Positions 15,106-23,783 of a stretch of 64,000 nucleotides of DNA are shown one piece after another. A program made the position numbers and the translations under genes. Location of the stretch: NCBI RefSeq assembly GCF_015831345.1, contig NZ_JADWYS010000001.1, positions 2,322,618-2,386,617 on the forward strand. Reading direction: 5' to 3'. Source of the DNA: Caenimonas aquaedulcis. GTDB taxonomy: Bacteria > Pseudomonadota > Gammaproteobacteria > Burkholderiales > Burkholderiaceae_C. How positions within the stretch are numbered: position 1 is the stretch's first letter; each line of letters opens with the position of its first letter. The notes below the pieces were generated by a model, which saw only the letters and a program-made list of their open reading frames with translations, did no database searches and was not told the origin of the DNA.

Positions 15106-18100
15106 ATGAGCAACGATCCGCGCAAAGAGAAGGTGGCGGAGAACGCCGCGCCCGGCACCGCCATCTACAAGGTCCCCGGGGGCAGGAGCGGGCCGGCGAA
15201 CTACGCACTGACCGGTGCGGACGCCGCCCTGTTCGACATCTCCGCAAGCGGCATCCTCACCCTGAAGGCGCCCGCGGACTTCGAGACGCAGGAGAGCTAC
15301 AGCGTGACGGTGGTCACGACGCGCGACGGCAAGACGACGAGCGAGTCGCTCCTGGTGTCGGTGGTCAACCTCAACGACACGCCGCCGCAATTCACGTCCG
15401 GGCCCACGGGGCACGTCGACGAGAACGCGGCGCCCGGCACGGTGATCTACACGGCTGCGGCGGTGGATCCCGATCATTTCAAGGGCGACATGCGCTACAG
15501 CCTCGGCGGCGCGGACGCGGGGCTGCTGCGCATCGACGCCGTCACGGGGGCGGTCACGCTGCTCGCCTCCGCGGATTACGAAGCGAAGGCCAGCTACCGC
15601 TTCGACGTGATCGCGAGCGAAGGCGCGAGCGCCACGGCGCAAGCGGTCGTGGTGATGGTCGGCAACCTGGACGACAACGCGCCCGTGTTCACCTCGGGCG
15701 CGACGGGCACCGTCGCGGAGAACGCGCCCGTCGACACGCCGATCTACAGCGCGACCACGACGGACCCCGACCAGCTCGGGGCGCCGACCTATTCGCTGGG
15801 CGGCGCCGACGCGGCGCTGCTGGACATCTCCGCCGCGGGCGTCGTCACGCTCAAGACACCCGCCGATTTCGAGGCGAAGGCGAGCTACAGCTTCGACGTG
15901 ATCGCCAGCGACGGCGCGCACGTCACGACGCAGGCCCTGGTCGTCGACGTCACGAACGTGGCTCCCGCCGTCGGCAGTGTCGCGATCACCTCGGCCAGCG
16001 GCGCGTCGAACGGCATGCTGAACGCGGGCGACGTCGTCGAAGTCACCGTCACCATGACGGAGCCGACCACCGTCACCGGCACGCCCCACCTCGCGCTGAA
16101 CATCGGCGGCGAGACCGCGCAGGCGGCGTACGTGTCGGGCAGCGGCACGTCCTCGCTGGTATTCGCATACACCATTGCCGCCGGGCAAACCGATGCGAAC
16201 GGCATCGGCATCGACGCGGACAGCCTCGTCCTCGAGGGCGCAACGCTGGCCGACGGCACCGCGCCCGCGGACCTTGCGCACGCCGCCGTGCCGGACAACG
16301 CGGCCTACATGGTCGACACCACGGCGCCGACGCTGTCGATCTCGAGTTCGGCCGACACACTGGCCACCGGCGGCACGGCCACCATCACCTTCACGTTTTC
16401 CGAGGACCCGGGCGCGAGCTTCACGGACGCCGACATCGCCGTCACCGGTGGCACGCTCGGCCCCCTGGGCGGCAGCGGCCTGACGCGCACCGCCACCTTC
16501 ACCGCGACCGCGAGCGCGACGCTCAGCACCGGCGCGCACATCTCGGTACTGCCGTCCAGCTTCACCGATGCCGCTGGCAACGCAGGCGACGAGGGGTCCG
16601 GTGCGCCGCAGGTGGACATCGCGACCGTCTTCAACCACGTGCTCTTCGTCGGCAACAGCGCGACCTTCGCGCGGGTCGATCCCGTCATGTCGTACAACAC
16701 CTACGACCCCGTGACCAACCCCGACGGCGTGCACGACCTCACCTCGCCCGAGCGCGGCGGCAGCTTCGCCAACCTGACCGGCTCGAACCTGTACGAGCCG
16801 CACCCCTGGGGCGGCGTCCCCGGCCTGGTCGACCGGTTCGCCAAAGAGGTGGGGCTCAACTACGACGTGTCCATCTCCGCGCGCAATGCCGCCACGCTGC
16901 AGGGCCACTACACGAACTCCTCGCCGGCAGGCTGGGACCTGCGCGGGAACATCGCGAGCAAGGACTGGGACATCGTCGTGCTGCAGGACCAGACGGACGA
17001 GCCGCTGCCCGGCGGCTCGGGCAGCATCACCTTCGCGCCCGGCAGTTCCACCGCCAGCCTGATCGTCACGCCCACCGGCGACGCGGTGCAGGAGTACGAC
17101 GAGACGCTCGCGCTCACGCTCGCTGCCGCCGGCGGCTACCGCGTGGGCACCAGCGGCGCGATCACGACGACGCTGCTCAACGACGACCCGACCGCACCCG
17201 TGAGCAACCCCGCGCTGCCGACGGTCACGCTGGTCGCAAACCCGGGCTCCGTCGCGGAGGACGGCACGGGCAACCTCGTCTACACCTTCACGCGCACCGG
17301 CGCGACGACGAGCGACCTCGTCATCAACTTCACGGTGTTCCGCGACGGTTCGACCTCGCCGTCGGTCTCCACCACCATCTCCTCCAGCCAGGACCTGGAG
17401 ATGTACAACACCACCACCGGCGCGTTCTCCGCGACGGGCGGCAGCAGCACCTCGCCCTACCGCTTCACCAACGGCGGCGGTTTCGCGACCAGCGGCAGCA
17501 CCGGCGTGAACACGACGACCGGCAGCGTCTCCTTCACCTCCAACACCGGCACCATTGTCATCAAGGCGGGGCAGACGTCCGCCAGCCTGACGATGGACCC
17601 GCATGCCGACACCGCCATCGAATCCGACGAGTCGATCAAGGTCACGCTCGTGCATCCTTCCGCCGGCGCCGACTACAACATCGGCACCGCGGGCCCCGTC
17701 ACCGCGACGATCGTGAACGACGACTTCGCCGCGGGCGTGGACACGAGCCTGCCGAACGTAACGCTCGCACTCAGCAGCGCCGCCAGCACCTACGAGAACG
17801 CGGGCCAGCAGCTCGTCTACACCTTCACGCGCAGCGGCAGCACCGCGAACGCGCTGACGGTGAATTTCAACGAGTCCGGCACCGCGACGTACTTCGCGAG
17901 CGACCCGTCGAAATCGGATTTCGGCATCACGACCACCGGCGCGACCGGAGCCACGCTCGTCACCACGTCCGGCGCCAACGCCGACATTCCCGGTTTCGAG
18001 AAGTACGCGACGCTGATCGAGAACTACATCCACACCGGCGCGGCCGATTCCATCACCGTCCCGGGCACGACGATCCCGGCCAACGTGAATGCCGACCTGG

Positions 18101-18996
18101 CGACGGACGTGTACCTCTACGCCACCTGGGCGCGTCCCGACATGATCGCGGGCGCCTGGGACGAAGTGACCGACAAGACCCTCGTCACCTCGGGCCCCAA
18201 CGCAGGCGCGTATACCGGCACGGGCTCGATCACGCAGTCGTCGACCCAGGCGACGGCCTACTTCCTCACGCTCGAAGGCATGAGCAGCGCCCTTACCTAT
18301 GCGTACACGCATCTCGCCGCGGTGAACCCCGACTTCGCGGGCGTGGCGCCGGTGAGCACGGCCTTCATGACGGCGGTGCAGAACGGGCTGGCCGTGCGCG
18401 ATCCCTACACCGAGGCATCGACTTCCAGCGTGGCGACGGGCAAGGTCGACCTGTGGTTCGACGACAACCTGCACGCAAGCAAGTACGGCTCCTACCTCGC
18501 GGGACTCACGCTGTTCGAAACGCTGACGGGCCTGGACGCGCGCGCTTTGGGCGCGGGCGACCAGGTCGCGGCGGACCTGGGCATCGACGCGGCGACCGCC
18601 GTCGCGCTTCAAGGCGTCGCCTCCGCGACGCTGGGGTTCGACCCGTCCCATCACTGGTCCGCACCCGGCGCCGTGGATGACCTGGGCGGCAGCAATGCTT
18701 CCGCCACATTGGCCACGGCTGGCGCCTTCACTTTCGTGGACGCGAGCTACACCGCCCACAGTGTCACGGTGCAGTCGCAGGCAGGCAATCTCGGCACGCT
18801 CACGGCCAGCGTTCGCTCGGACGGCCACGCGGGCCAGGTCAACTGGCTCTATACCGTGGACAATGCGGTGGCCGATCCGCTGCTCGCCCCCGGGGCGCAG
18901 CGGGAAGATCGCTTCACGGTGCTGCTCGACGACGGGCATGGCCACGTGAGCGCGCAGATCATCGGCATCGACCTCCACGGCACACCCGAGACCTGA
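15106..18996 (+). CDS. Large secreted-type protein: cadherin-like repeats, Ig-like domains, SGNH esterase domain interrupted by Calx-beta-like repeats, C-terminal VCBS-like domain
   Basis: 1296 residues; start chosen for its CCAGGAG site 9 nt upstream. Order: three cadherin-like repeats (about 8-96, 97-195, 196-285), each with an ENAAPGT-type opening and a DFE(A/T)...SY strand; two Ig-like domains (about 286-405, 406-510); the first half of an SGNH/DUF4886-like esterase (about 512-631) with VLFVGNSATF (Ser518) and WDIVVLQDQTDEP; a 317-residue Calx-beta-like insert (about 638-955); the second half (about 957-1180) with DDNLHASKYGSY (Asp1120, His1123); and a VCBS-like end (about 1182-1290, DNAVADPLL, DRFTVLLDDGHG). 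There is no N-terminal signal peptide, so type I secretion is likely, though no such system is encoded here. It probably acts on surface polysaccharide or lipid esters (inference). Confidence 0.8.
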   Translation: MSNDPRKEKVAENAAPGTAIYKVPGGRSGPANYALTGADAALFDISASGILTLKAPADFETQESYSVTVVTTRDGKTTSESLLVSVVNLNDTPPQFTSGPTGHVDENAAPGTVIYTAAAVDPDHFKGDMRYSLGGADAGLLRIDAVTGAVTLLASADYEAKASYRFDVIASEGASATAQAVVVMVGNLDDNAPVFTSGATGTVAENAPVDTPIYSATTTDPDQLGAPTYSLGGADAALLDISAAGVVTLKTPADFEAKASYSFDVIASDGAHVTTQALVVDVTNVAPAVGSVAITSASGASNGMLNAGDVVEVTVTMTEPTTVTGTPHLALNIGGETAQAAYVSGSGTSSLVFAYTIAAGQTDANGIGIDADSLVLEGATLADGTAPADLAHAAVPDNAAYMVDTTAPTLSISSSADTLATGGTATITFTFSEDPGASFTDADIAVTGGTLGPLGGSGLTRTATFTATASATLSTGAHISVLPSSFTDAAGNAGDEGSGAPQVDIATVFNHVLFVGNSATFARVDPVMSYNTYDPVTNPDGVHDLTSPERGGSFANLTGSNLYEPHPWGGVPGLVDRFAKEVGLNYDVSISARNAATLQGHYTNSSPAGWDLRGNIASKDWDIVVLQDQTDEPLPGGSGSITFAPGSSTASLIVTPTGDAVQEYDETLALTLAAAGGYRVGTSGAITTTLLNDDPTAPVSNPALPTVTLVANPGSVAEDGTGNLVYTFTRTGATTSDLVINFTVFRDGSTSPSVSTTISSSQDLEMYNTTTGAFSATGGSSTSPYRFTNGGGFATSGSTGVNTTTGSVSFTSNTGTIVIKAGQTSASLTMDPHADTAIESDESIKVTLVHPSAGADYNIGTAGPVTATIVNDDFAAGVDTSLPNVTLALSSAASTYENAGQQLVYTFTRSGSTANALTVNFNESGTATYFASDPSKSDFGITTTGATGATLVTTSGANADIPGFEKYATLIENYIHTGAADSITVPGTTIPANVNADLATDVYLYATWARPDMIAGAWDEVTDKTLVTSGPNAGAYTGTGSITQSSTQATAYFLTLEGMSSALTYAYTHLAAVNPDFAGVAPVSTAFMTAVQNGLAVRDPYTEASTSSVATGKVDLWFDDNLHASKYGSYLAGLTLFETLTGLDARALGAGDQVAADLGIDAATAVALQGVASATLGFDPSHHWSAPGAVDDLGGSNASATLATAGAFTFVDASYTAHSVTVQSQAGNLGTLTASVRSDGHAGQVNWLYTVDNAVADPLLAPGAQREDRFTVLLDDGHGHVSAQIIGIDLHGTPET
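17017..17973 (+). other. In-frame insert of two circularly permuted Calx-beta-like units splitting the SGNH domain
   Basis: The DNA between the Ser-Gly codons at 17017 and 17968 is 951 nt. It begins with the C-terminal part of a Calx-beta-like repeat (SITFAPGSSTASL...LLNDDP), contains one full unit (LPTVTLVANPGSVAED... to TIVNDDF), and ends with the N-terminal part of a third (LPNVTLALSSAASTYEN...). Both breaks fall at the same place in the repeat, so the insert equals two units (176 and 141 residues) in permuted phase. Confidence 0.6.
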
Positions 18997-19002
18997 CACC
19001 TC

Positions 19003-19962
19003 ATGACCCACACCAGCCGCTACGCCCGCCACGAGATCGAGCGCAGGTGGCTGGTGGACCCGGCGGCGGCGGCGAGTCTCGCGCACGGCCCCGCGCGCAC
19101 GATCGACGACCTCTACCTCACGGGCACGCGCATGCGCCTGCGCAAGGTGACTTCGAAGGAGGATGCGCCCGTCTTCAAGTTCGCGCGCAAGGAGCCGGTG
19201 CCCGGCTCGCCCTATCCCTCGATCACCAACTTCTACCTGTCGGCGCAGGAATACGAAGTCCTCGCGCGCCTGGGCGGCTGCCGCGTCACCAAGCAACGGT
19301 ACCGCGTCGCCGGCGGCGCGCTCGACATCTACGGCGCGGGCCGCGCGCCGGCCGTGTTCGAAACCGAGTTCGACTCCCTGGAATCGGCGGCGCAGTTCGT
19401 CGCGCCTTCCTTCGTCGGCGAAGAGATCACCGGAGACGACGCGTTCTCCGGGGCATCGCTCGCCGCCGCGCTCGACACCGCGGCCGTCGGCGCGGGTGAT
19501 GAACTGCGCCACCGCATCTCCGCCGGCGTCCTGGTGGAGGACGGCCAGGAGAGGGTGCTGCTCGTGCATTGCGTGCGGGAGGGCGTCTACGACTTCTGGG
19601 TGGCGCCGGGCGGCGGGGCGATCGGAACCGAAGACCTGCTCGCCACGGCCAAACGCGAGGCCTTCGAGGAATGCGGCCTGCACGTGCAGGCGCAAACGCT
19701 CGCCTATGTCGAGGAATTCCACAACCCCACCACGCGGTTCTGCAAGCTGTGGTTCACCGCGAAGGTCACCGGCGGCGCGCTGGACACCACGGGCCGGCTC
19801 GCGACGCTGGAATTCATCACGGAAGCCGCATTTTTGAGCCGCGAAGAAATTGCCGCGCGAATGGTGTTTCCGGCGCTGCTGGGCGATGCGTACTGGCGCG
19901 ACAAGGCCGGGGGGTTCGCTTCGCCGAGGTATGTCGGTATCCGACCGATGGCCTTCTGGTGA
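19003..19962 (+). CDS. CYTH (triphosphate tunnel) domain fused to a Nudix hydrolase
   Basis: A 319-residue cytoplasmic fusion. Residues 8-155 resemble a CYTH/triphosphate tunnel domain: the N-terminal EIERRWLV corresponds to the ExExK motif with arginine at the last place, and RLRK (45-48), FKFARKE (58-64) and FETEFDSLE (119-127) follow the expected acidic/basic alternation. Residues about 168-310 are a Nudix hydrolase with a complete Nudix box at 204-226 (G204, E210, R218-E219, E222-E223, G225). Both domains act on phosphoanhydrides, so a nucleotide or (thiamine) triphosphate or polyphosphate derivative is the likely substrate. It starts 6 nt after the SGNH gene stop, hence same operon. Confidence 0.85.
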   Translation: MTHTSRYARHEIERRWLVDPAAAASLAHGPARTIDDLYLTGTRMRLRKVTSKEDAPVFKFARKEPVPGSPYPSITNFYLSAQEYEVLARLGGCRVTKQRYRVAGGALDIYGAGRAPAVFETEFDSLESAAQFVAPSFVGEEITGDDAFSGASLAAALDTAAVGAGDELRHRISAGVLVEDGQERVLLVHCVREGVYDFWVAPGGGAIGTEDLLATAKREAFEECGLHVQAQTLAYVEEFHNPTTRFCKLWFTAKVTGGALDTTGRLATLEFITEAAFLSREEIAARMVFPALLGDAYWRDKAGGFASPRYVGIRPMAFW

Positions 19963-20024
19963 TTCGCGAACCACTGCAGCTCAAGCACAATGCGGGCTTC
20001 GCCCGACTTCATCCCCTTCGTTTC

Positions 20025-20900
20025 ATGATGTCCCTCTTCACGAGCCTTCGCGCCCTCCTCCTCGTCGCCGCCCTCGCCGCCTTCGGGTCCGCGCAGGCGA
20101 ACACCATGGTCCGCCTGCACACGATCCTCGGGCCGATCGACATGAGCTTGCTGGACAGCGAAGCGCCGCGCACCGTCGCCAACTTCCTGGCCTACGTGCG
20201 GGCCGGCGACTACACCGACGACTTCATCCACCGCAGCGCCTGGCTCACCTCGCCGGCGACACCCTTCGTGATCCAGGGCGGCGGCTACCTGTGGACGGAC
20301 AAGATCTACGCCATCCCGTCGCGCGGCAACCTGCTGAATGAATTCAGCCCGACGCGCTCGAATGTGCGCGGCACCGTCGCCATGGCCAAGGGCTCCACGC
20401 CGGACAGCGCCACGAGCCAGTGGTTCATCAACATGGGAAACAACGCCGCGAACCTCGACAACCAGAACGGCGGCTTCACCGTGTTCGCGCGCGTCACGGC
20501 GCCGAGCATGGCGGTCGCGGACCGCATCGCGAACCTGCCGCGCGTCAACGCCGGCTCGCCCTTCACCGAACTGCCGGTCTACAACCTCGTCAACTCGACG
20601 ACGGTGACGCGCGACAACGCCGTCCTCATCACGGAAGTCACCGAGTTCCCCGCGGTGCAGACCACGAGCGACCGCATCTTCAATTACCTGGAAGCGAACT
20701 TTCCGCAGTACGCGCAGCCGTCCAAGGCCTTCACCGGCCAGGCACAGGGCTACGACTACCGCTACTACAGCGGCACGAACGTCTACGTGGGCACGAAGGA
20801 CGGCCAGGTCTGGTACCTGCTCGGCGCCGGCGACGGTGTCGCGCACTCGCTGGGCACGGTCGCCGACTGGCTGGCCGTGGCGCAGGGCGCAGGTTACTGA
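20025..20900 (+). CDS. Secreted cyclophilin-type peptidyl-prolyl isomerase with C-terminal YRYY module
   Basis: A 291-residue exported protein. The signal peptide (MMSLFTSLRALLLVAALAAF, cleavage near AQA-NT) is followed by a cyclophilin domain (about 28-205: TILGPIDMSLLDSEAPRTVANFL, FVIQGGGY, GTVAMAK, TSQWFINMGNN, FTVFARV). Residues about 215-291 (DRIFNYLEANFPQYA, YDYRYYSGTNVYVGTKDGQVWYL) form a short module that I recognise only as recurring at the ends of secreted Burkholderiales proteins. It would catalyse proline isomerisation during periplasmic folding, possibly of the large neighbour (inference). The start has no clear ribosome-binding site. It is 62 nt downstream of the CYTH-Nudix gene. 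Confidence 0.88.
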   Translation: MMSLFTSLRALLLVAALAAFGSAQANTMVRLHTILGPIDMSLLDSEAPRTVANFLAYVRAGDYTDDFIHRSAWLTSPATPFVIQGGGYLWTDKIYAIPSRGNLLNEFSPTRSNVRGTVAMAKGSTPDSATSQWFINMGNNAANLDNQNGGFTVFARVTAPSMAVADRIANLPRVNAGSPFTELPVYNLVNSTTVTRDNAVLITEVTEFPAVQTTSDRIFNYLEANFPQYAQPSKAFTGQAQGYDYRYYSGTNVYVGTKDGQVWYLLGAGDGVAHSLGTVADWLAVAQGAGY

Positions 20901-20911
20901 GCAGCAACCGG

Positions 20912-20975
20912 CCTGCGGGTAAGGCCCGTCCCACAGCACAGGTCCGCAGGGGACGACGCGCGGCACGCGCCGCGC
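20912..20975. repeat. REP-like element and strong hairpin
   Basis: Read on the minus strand, TGTGGGACGGGCCTTACCCG resembles REP elements of the Pseudomonas TGTGGGAGCGGGC type. CCTGCGG (20912-20918) and CCGCAGG (20944-20950) form long-range arms, and GCGCGGC/GCCGCGC (20958-20975, loop ACGC) is a second perfect hairpin. It fills the gap between the cyclophilin and the acidic protein gene and may act as a transcript 3' end. Confidence 0.4.
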
Positions 20976-21012
20976 ACCGCACAGTGGTGTCAACGCATAG
21001 CAAGGACACCCC

Positions 21013-21357
21013 ATGGCATACAGCAGCATCCTGGGCGCGGAGCCCGCGCCCGCCCTTCCCACCGGCCGCGACGCCGGCATGCTCGGCCCGAGCGACAACT
21101 CCGACTCCGGCAGCGACACGATCGGCACCCACGAGGCCCACGCGGACAGCGACTCCGTCGGCACCGGCGAGCGCGGATCGGTCGAGGCCGATGACCGCGA
21201 AGGCGGCGACATCCTGCCCGATCGCGTGGTGCGCATGGGCGAAGGCACTGACCTCGTCGACGACGTGGCGGATGCGGACGAATTCACCGACCTCGACGCG
21301 GGCGACGCCAGCGCCGAGCTCGACCCGGACGCGCCCGCCGGTACCGAAACGCTCTGA
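21013..21357 (+). CDS. Acidic low-complexity protein of unknown function
   Basis: A 114-residue protein extremely rich in Asp, Glu, Ser and Gly ([24 protein letters not shown], then [21 protein letters not shown]), predicted to be disordered. No signal peptide or domain is seen. An AAGGAC site lies about 8 nt before the ATG. It ends 2 nt before recQ and is probably co-transcribed with it; a DNA-mimic or processivity role would be speculation. I do not recognise the family beyond its composition. Confidence 0.6.
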   Translation: MAYSSILGAEPAPALPTGRDAGMLGPSDNSDSGSDTIGTHEAHADSDSVGTGERGSVEADDREGGDILPDRVVRMGEGTDLVDDVADADEFTDLDAGDASAELDPDAPAGTETL

Positions 21358-21359
21358 CG

Positions 21360-22862
21360 ATGCCGGCACGTCGCAAGACGCCGGCTCCGTCCGCGCGCAA
21401 GGTGCGCGCCACGCTCGAGGAGGTCTTCGGCCTGGACCGCCTGCGCGCGGGACAGCAGGCCGTGATCGACCGGGTGCTGGCCGGGCAATCGACCCTCGCG
21501 ATCATGCCCACCGGCGCAGGCAAGTCCCTGTGCTACCAATTGCCCGCGGTGCTGCTTTCCGGCCGCACGCTGGTCGTCTCGCCGCTGATCGCCCTGATGA
21601 AGGACCAGTGCGAAAGCCTGCGCGAGCTCGGCATCAAGGCGGTGCAACTCAACAGCGCGGTGGACTCCGACGAGCAGCGCGCCGCGCTGGCGGCCGTGGA
21701 GGACGGCTCCGCGCGCATCGTCATGACCACGCCCGAGCGGCTGGCAGAGCCGGGCTTCGTCGAGGCGATGCAGGCGCATGAAGTCGGCCAGCTCGTGGTG
21801 GACGAGGCGCATTGCATCTCGCAATGGGGGCACGATTTCCGGCCCGCCTTCCTGGGCATCGGCGATGCGCGCAAGGCGCTGGGCAATCCAACCGTTCTCG
21901 CGCTGACCGCCACGGCGACCGAGGAAGTGGCCAGGGATATTTGCAGCCAGCTCGGGATTCCCGCGGCCGGCATCGTGCAGACCGGCAGTTTCCGCCCGAA
22001 CCTCGGCCTGCAGGTGGAGCCGGTGGCGCGCGAGCAGGACAAGCTCGAACGCGCGGTGGCCTTCGTGAAGGAGCATGAAGGCAGCGGCCTCGTCTACGCG
22101 GCGACCGTGAAGGCCGCGAAGCTGGTGCACGAAGCACTGCTCGCAGCCGGAGAATCCGCGGGCCTGTACCACGGCAAGCTCGCTGCCGCGGAACGCTCGG
22201 CGGCGCAGGAAGCCTTCATGGCGGGCGAGGTGCGCGTGATGGTCGCCACCAACGCGTTTGGCCTCGGCATCGACAAACCCGACATCCGCTTCGTGCTGCA
22301 CTACCAGATGCCCGCGGGGCTGGAAGCCTATTACCAGGAGGCCGGGCGCGCCGGCCGCGACGGCGACGCCGCCGACTGCTCGCTCCTGTTCCTGCGCGCG
22401 GACAAATCGGTGCAGCAGTTCTTCCTCGTCGGGCGCTATCCCGGCGCGGACGATGCGAAGGCGATCTGCAACGCGCTGGCCGAGCCGCCGCCGGAAGGCG
22501 ACACATGGACCCTGCAGACGCTGCAGGGCCGCACGGCCTGCCCGCGCGGCAAGCTGCAGGTGGCGCTCGGGCTGCTGCGCAGGAAGAAGATCGTCGCGCA
22601 GGACGCGAAGGGCATCCGCCTGCTGCGCGCCGACGTGAAGGCCGCCGAGCTCGAAGCGCTCATGACGGCCTACGGCAACAAGCGCGACCAGGACCGCGAA
22701 GGCCTGGAGCGCATGGTGTCCTATGCGGAAACGGGCTCGTGCCGATGGCGCCTGCTGCTCGAGCACCTGGAGGGCGACGCGCCCTTCGAGCGTTGCGAAA
22801 GCTGCGACAGCTGCCGCCGCATCGCCGCGCACGAGCAGGAACTGGAACGGGCCGCCGCGTAG
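21360..22862 (+). CDS. recQ: RecQ-family ATP-dependent DNA helicase, short form
   Basis: A 500-residue superfamily 2 3'-5' DNA helicase. Motifs: Walker [15 protein letters not shown] (about 50), DEAH as [19 protein letters not shown] (about 148-166), motif III ALTATAT, and motif VI with [12 protein letters not shown]. The four zinc cysteines are at the extreme C-terminus (CRW...CESCDSC), and a winged-helix-like stretch (about 385-430) comes before them. Canonical E. coli RecQ (about 610 residues) has helicase-Zn-winged helix-HRDC order; here the HRDC domain is absent and the order differs. The protein would unwind forks and recombination intermediates. Confidence 0.92.
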   Translation: MPARRKTPAPSARKVRATLEEVFGLDRLRAGQQAVIDRVLAGQSTLAIMPTGAGKSLCYQLPAVLLSGRTLVVSPLIALMKDQCESLRELGIKAVQLNSAVDSDEQRAALAAVEDGSARIVMTTPERLAEPGFVEAMQAHEVGQLVVDEAHCISQWGHDFRPAFLGIGDARKALGNPTVLALTATATEEVARDICSQLGIPAAGIVQTGSFRPNLGLQVEPVAREQDKLERAVAFVKEHEGSGLVYAATVKAAKLVHEALLAAGESAGLYHGKLAAAERSAAQEAFMAGEVRVMVATNAFGLGIDKPDIRFVLHYQMPAGLEAYYQEAGRAGRDGDAADCSLLFLRADKSVQQFFLVGRYPGADDAKAICNALAEPPPEGDTWTLQTLQGRTACPRGKLQVALGLLRRKKIVAQDAKGIRLLRADVKAAELEALMTAYGNKRDQDREGLERMVSYAETGSCRWRLLLEHLEGDAPFERCESCDSCRRIAAHEQELERAAA

Positions 22863-22874
22863 CGACGGGGCGGC

Positions 22875-23783
22875 TCAACGCGCGAGCGTGGAGGCGCCGA
22901 ACAGGCTCGCGATGAATTCCACCGCCAGTTCGGCGGTGCGGTTGCGCACGTCGAGCGCGGGGTTGATCTCCACCACGTCGAGCGAGGAGAGCCGGCCGGT
23001 GTCCGCGATCATCTCCATGCACAGCTGCATCTCGCGGTAGGTGGGCCCGCCGCGCACGCCCGTGCCCACGCCGGGCGCATCCGCCGGGTCCAGGCAATCG
23101 AGGTCGAAGCTCACGTGCAGGTGCGTGTCGTCGTCGACATCCTGCAGCACCTCGATCATGGTGTTGCGCATGCCGTGCTCGTCCAGGTGCCGCATGTCGA
23201 AGACCTGCAGGCCGAGGCGGCGGATGGTCTGCTTCTCGTCGTTGTCCACGCTGCGGATACCGATGAAGTCGATGTCCTCCGGCGTCAGCGCCGCGGGCTG
23301 GCCGCTCCAGCCGATCAGGGGCTTCGGCCCGTAGCCCAGCAGGCAGGACACGGGCATGCCGTGCACGTTGCCCGACGGGCTGATGGTTTCGTTGTTGACG
23401 TCCGTGTGCGCGTCCAGCCAGATGACCCGCAGCTTCTTCTTCGCGTAGCGGCAGTGCCGCGCGATGGCGCTGATGGAGCCGATCGCGAGGCAATGGTCGC
23501 CGCCCATGAGGAGCGGCGTCTGGCCGGCGGCGAGCACCGCCGCCACACGATCGAACACCGCGCGGTTCCAAGCGACGACTTCCTCGAGGTGGCGCACGCC
23601 GCCCTTGGGCTCGGTCCAGGGCGTCGGCGGCCCGGCGAGGTTGCCGTGGTCGATGACGTTGAAGCGGTGGTCGCGCAGCATCTCGAACAGGCCGGCGACG
23701 CGCAAGGCGTCCGGCCCCATGCCCGCGCCCCGCACGCTCGCACCCACGTCCGTGGGCGCGCCGATGAGGCTGACTGTCTTCAT
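22875..23783 (-). CDS. rocF: Arginase
   Basis: A 302-residue ureohydrolase that splits L-arginine to ornithine and urea. The binuclear Mn site motifs are all present: GGDHCLAIGS (about 98-107), WLDAHTDVNN (about 126-135) and SFDLDCLDPADAPGVGTGVRGG (about 225-246). The length equals typical arginases. The start [19 protein letters not shown] was chosen; an in-frame ATG seven codons upstream is possible. Its ATG overlaps the UvrA2 stop (ATGA), so it is translated from the uvrA2 message. Arginine breakdown to usable nitrogen is the expected role. It is convergent with recQ, with a 12-bp gap. Confidence 0.94.
   Translation of the reverse strand: MKTVSLIGAPTDVGASVRGAGMGPDALRVAGLFEMLRDHRFNVIDHGNLAGPPTPWTEPKGGVRHLEEVVAWNRAVFDRVAAVLAAGQTPLLMGGDHCLAIGSISAIARHCRYAKKKLRVIWLDAHTDVNNETISPSGNVHGMPVSCLLGYGPKPLIGWSGQPAALTPEDIDFIGIRSVDNDEKQTIRRLGLQVFDMRHLDEHGMRNTMIEVLQDVDDDTHLHVSFDLDCLDPADAPGVGTGVRGGPTYREMQLCMEMIADTGRLSSLDVVEINPALDVRNRTAELAVEFIASLFGASTLAR

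Noticed and set aside
15085..19974. 1629-codon open frame on the minus strand
   Set aside because: It is a shadow of the SGNH protein and CYTH-Nudix genes caused by high GC third positions; the product is Arg/Gly/Val-rich with no motif and contradicts the clear domains on the plus strand.
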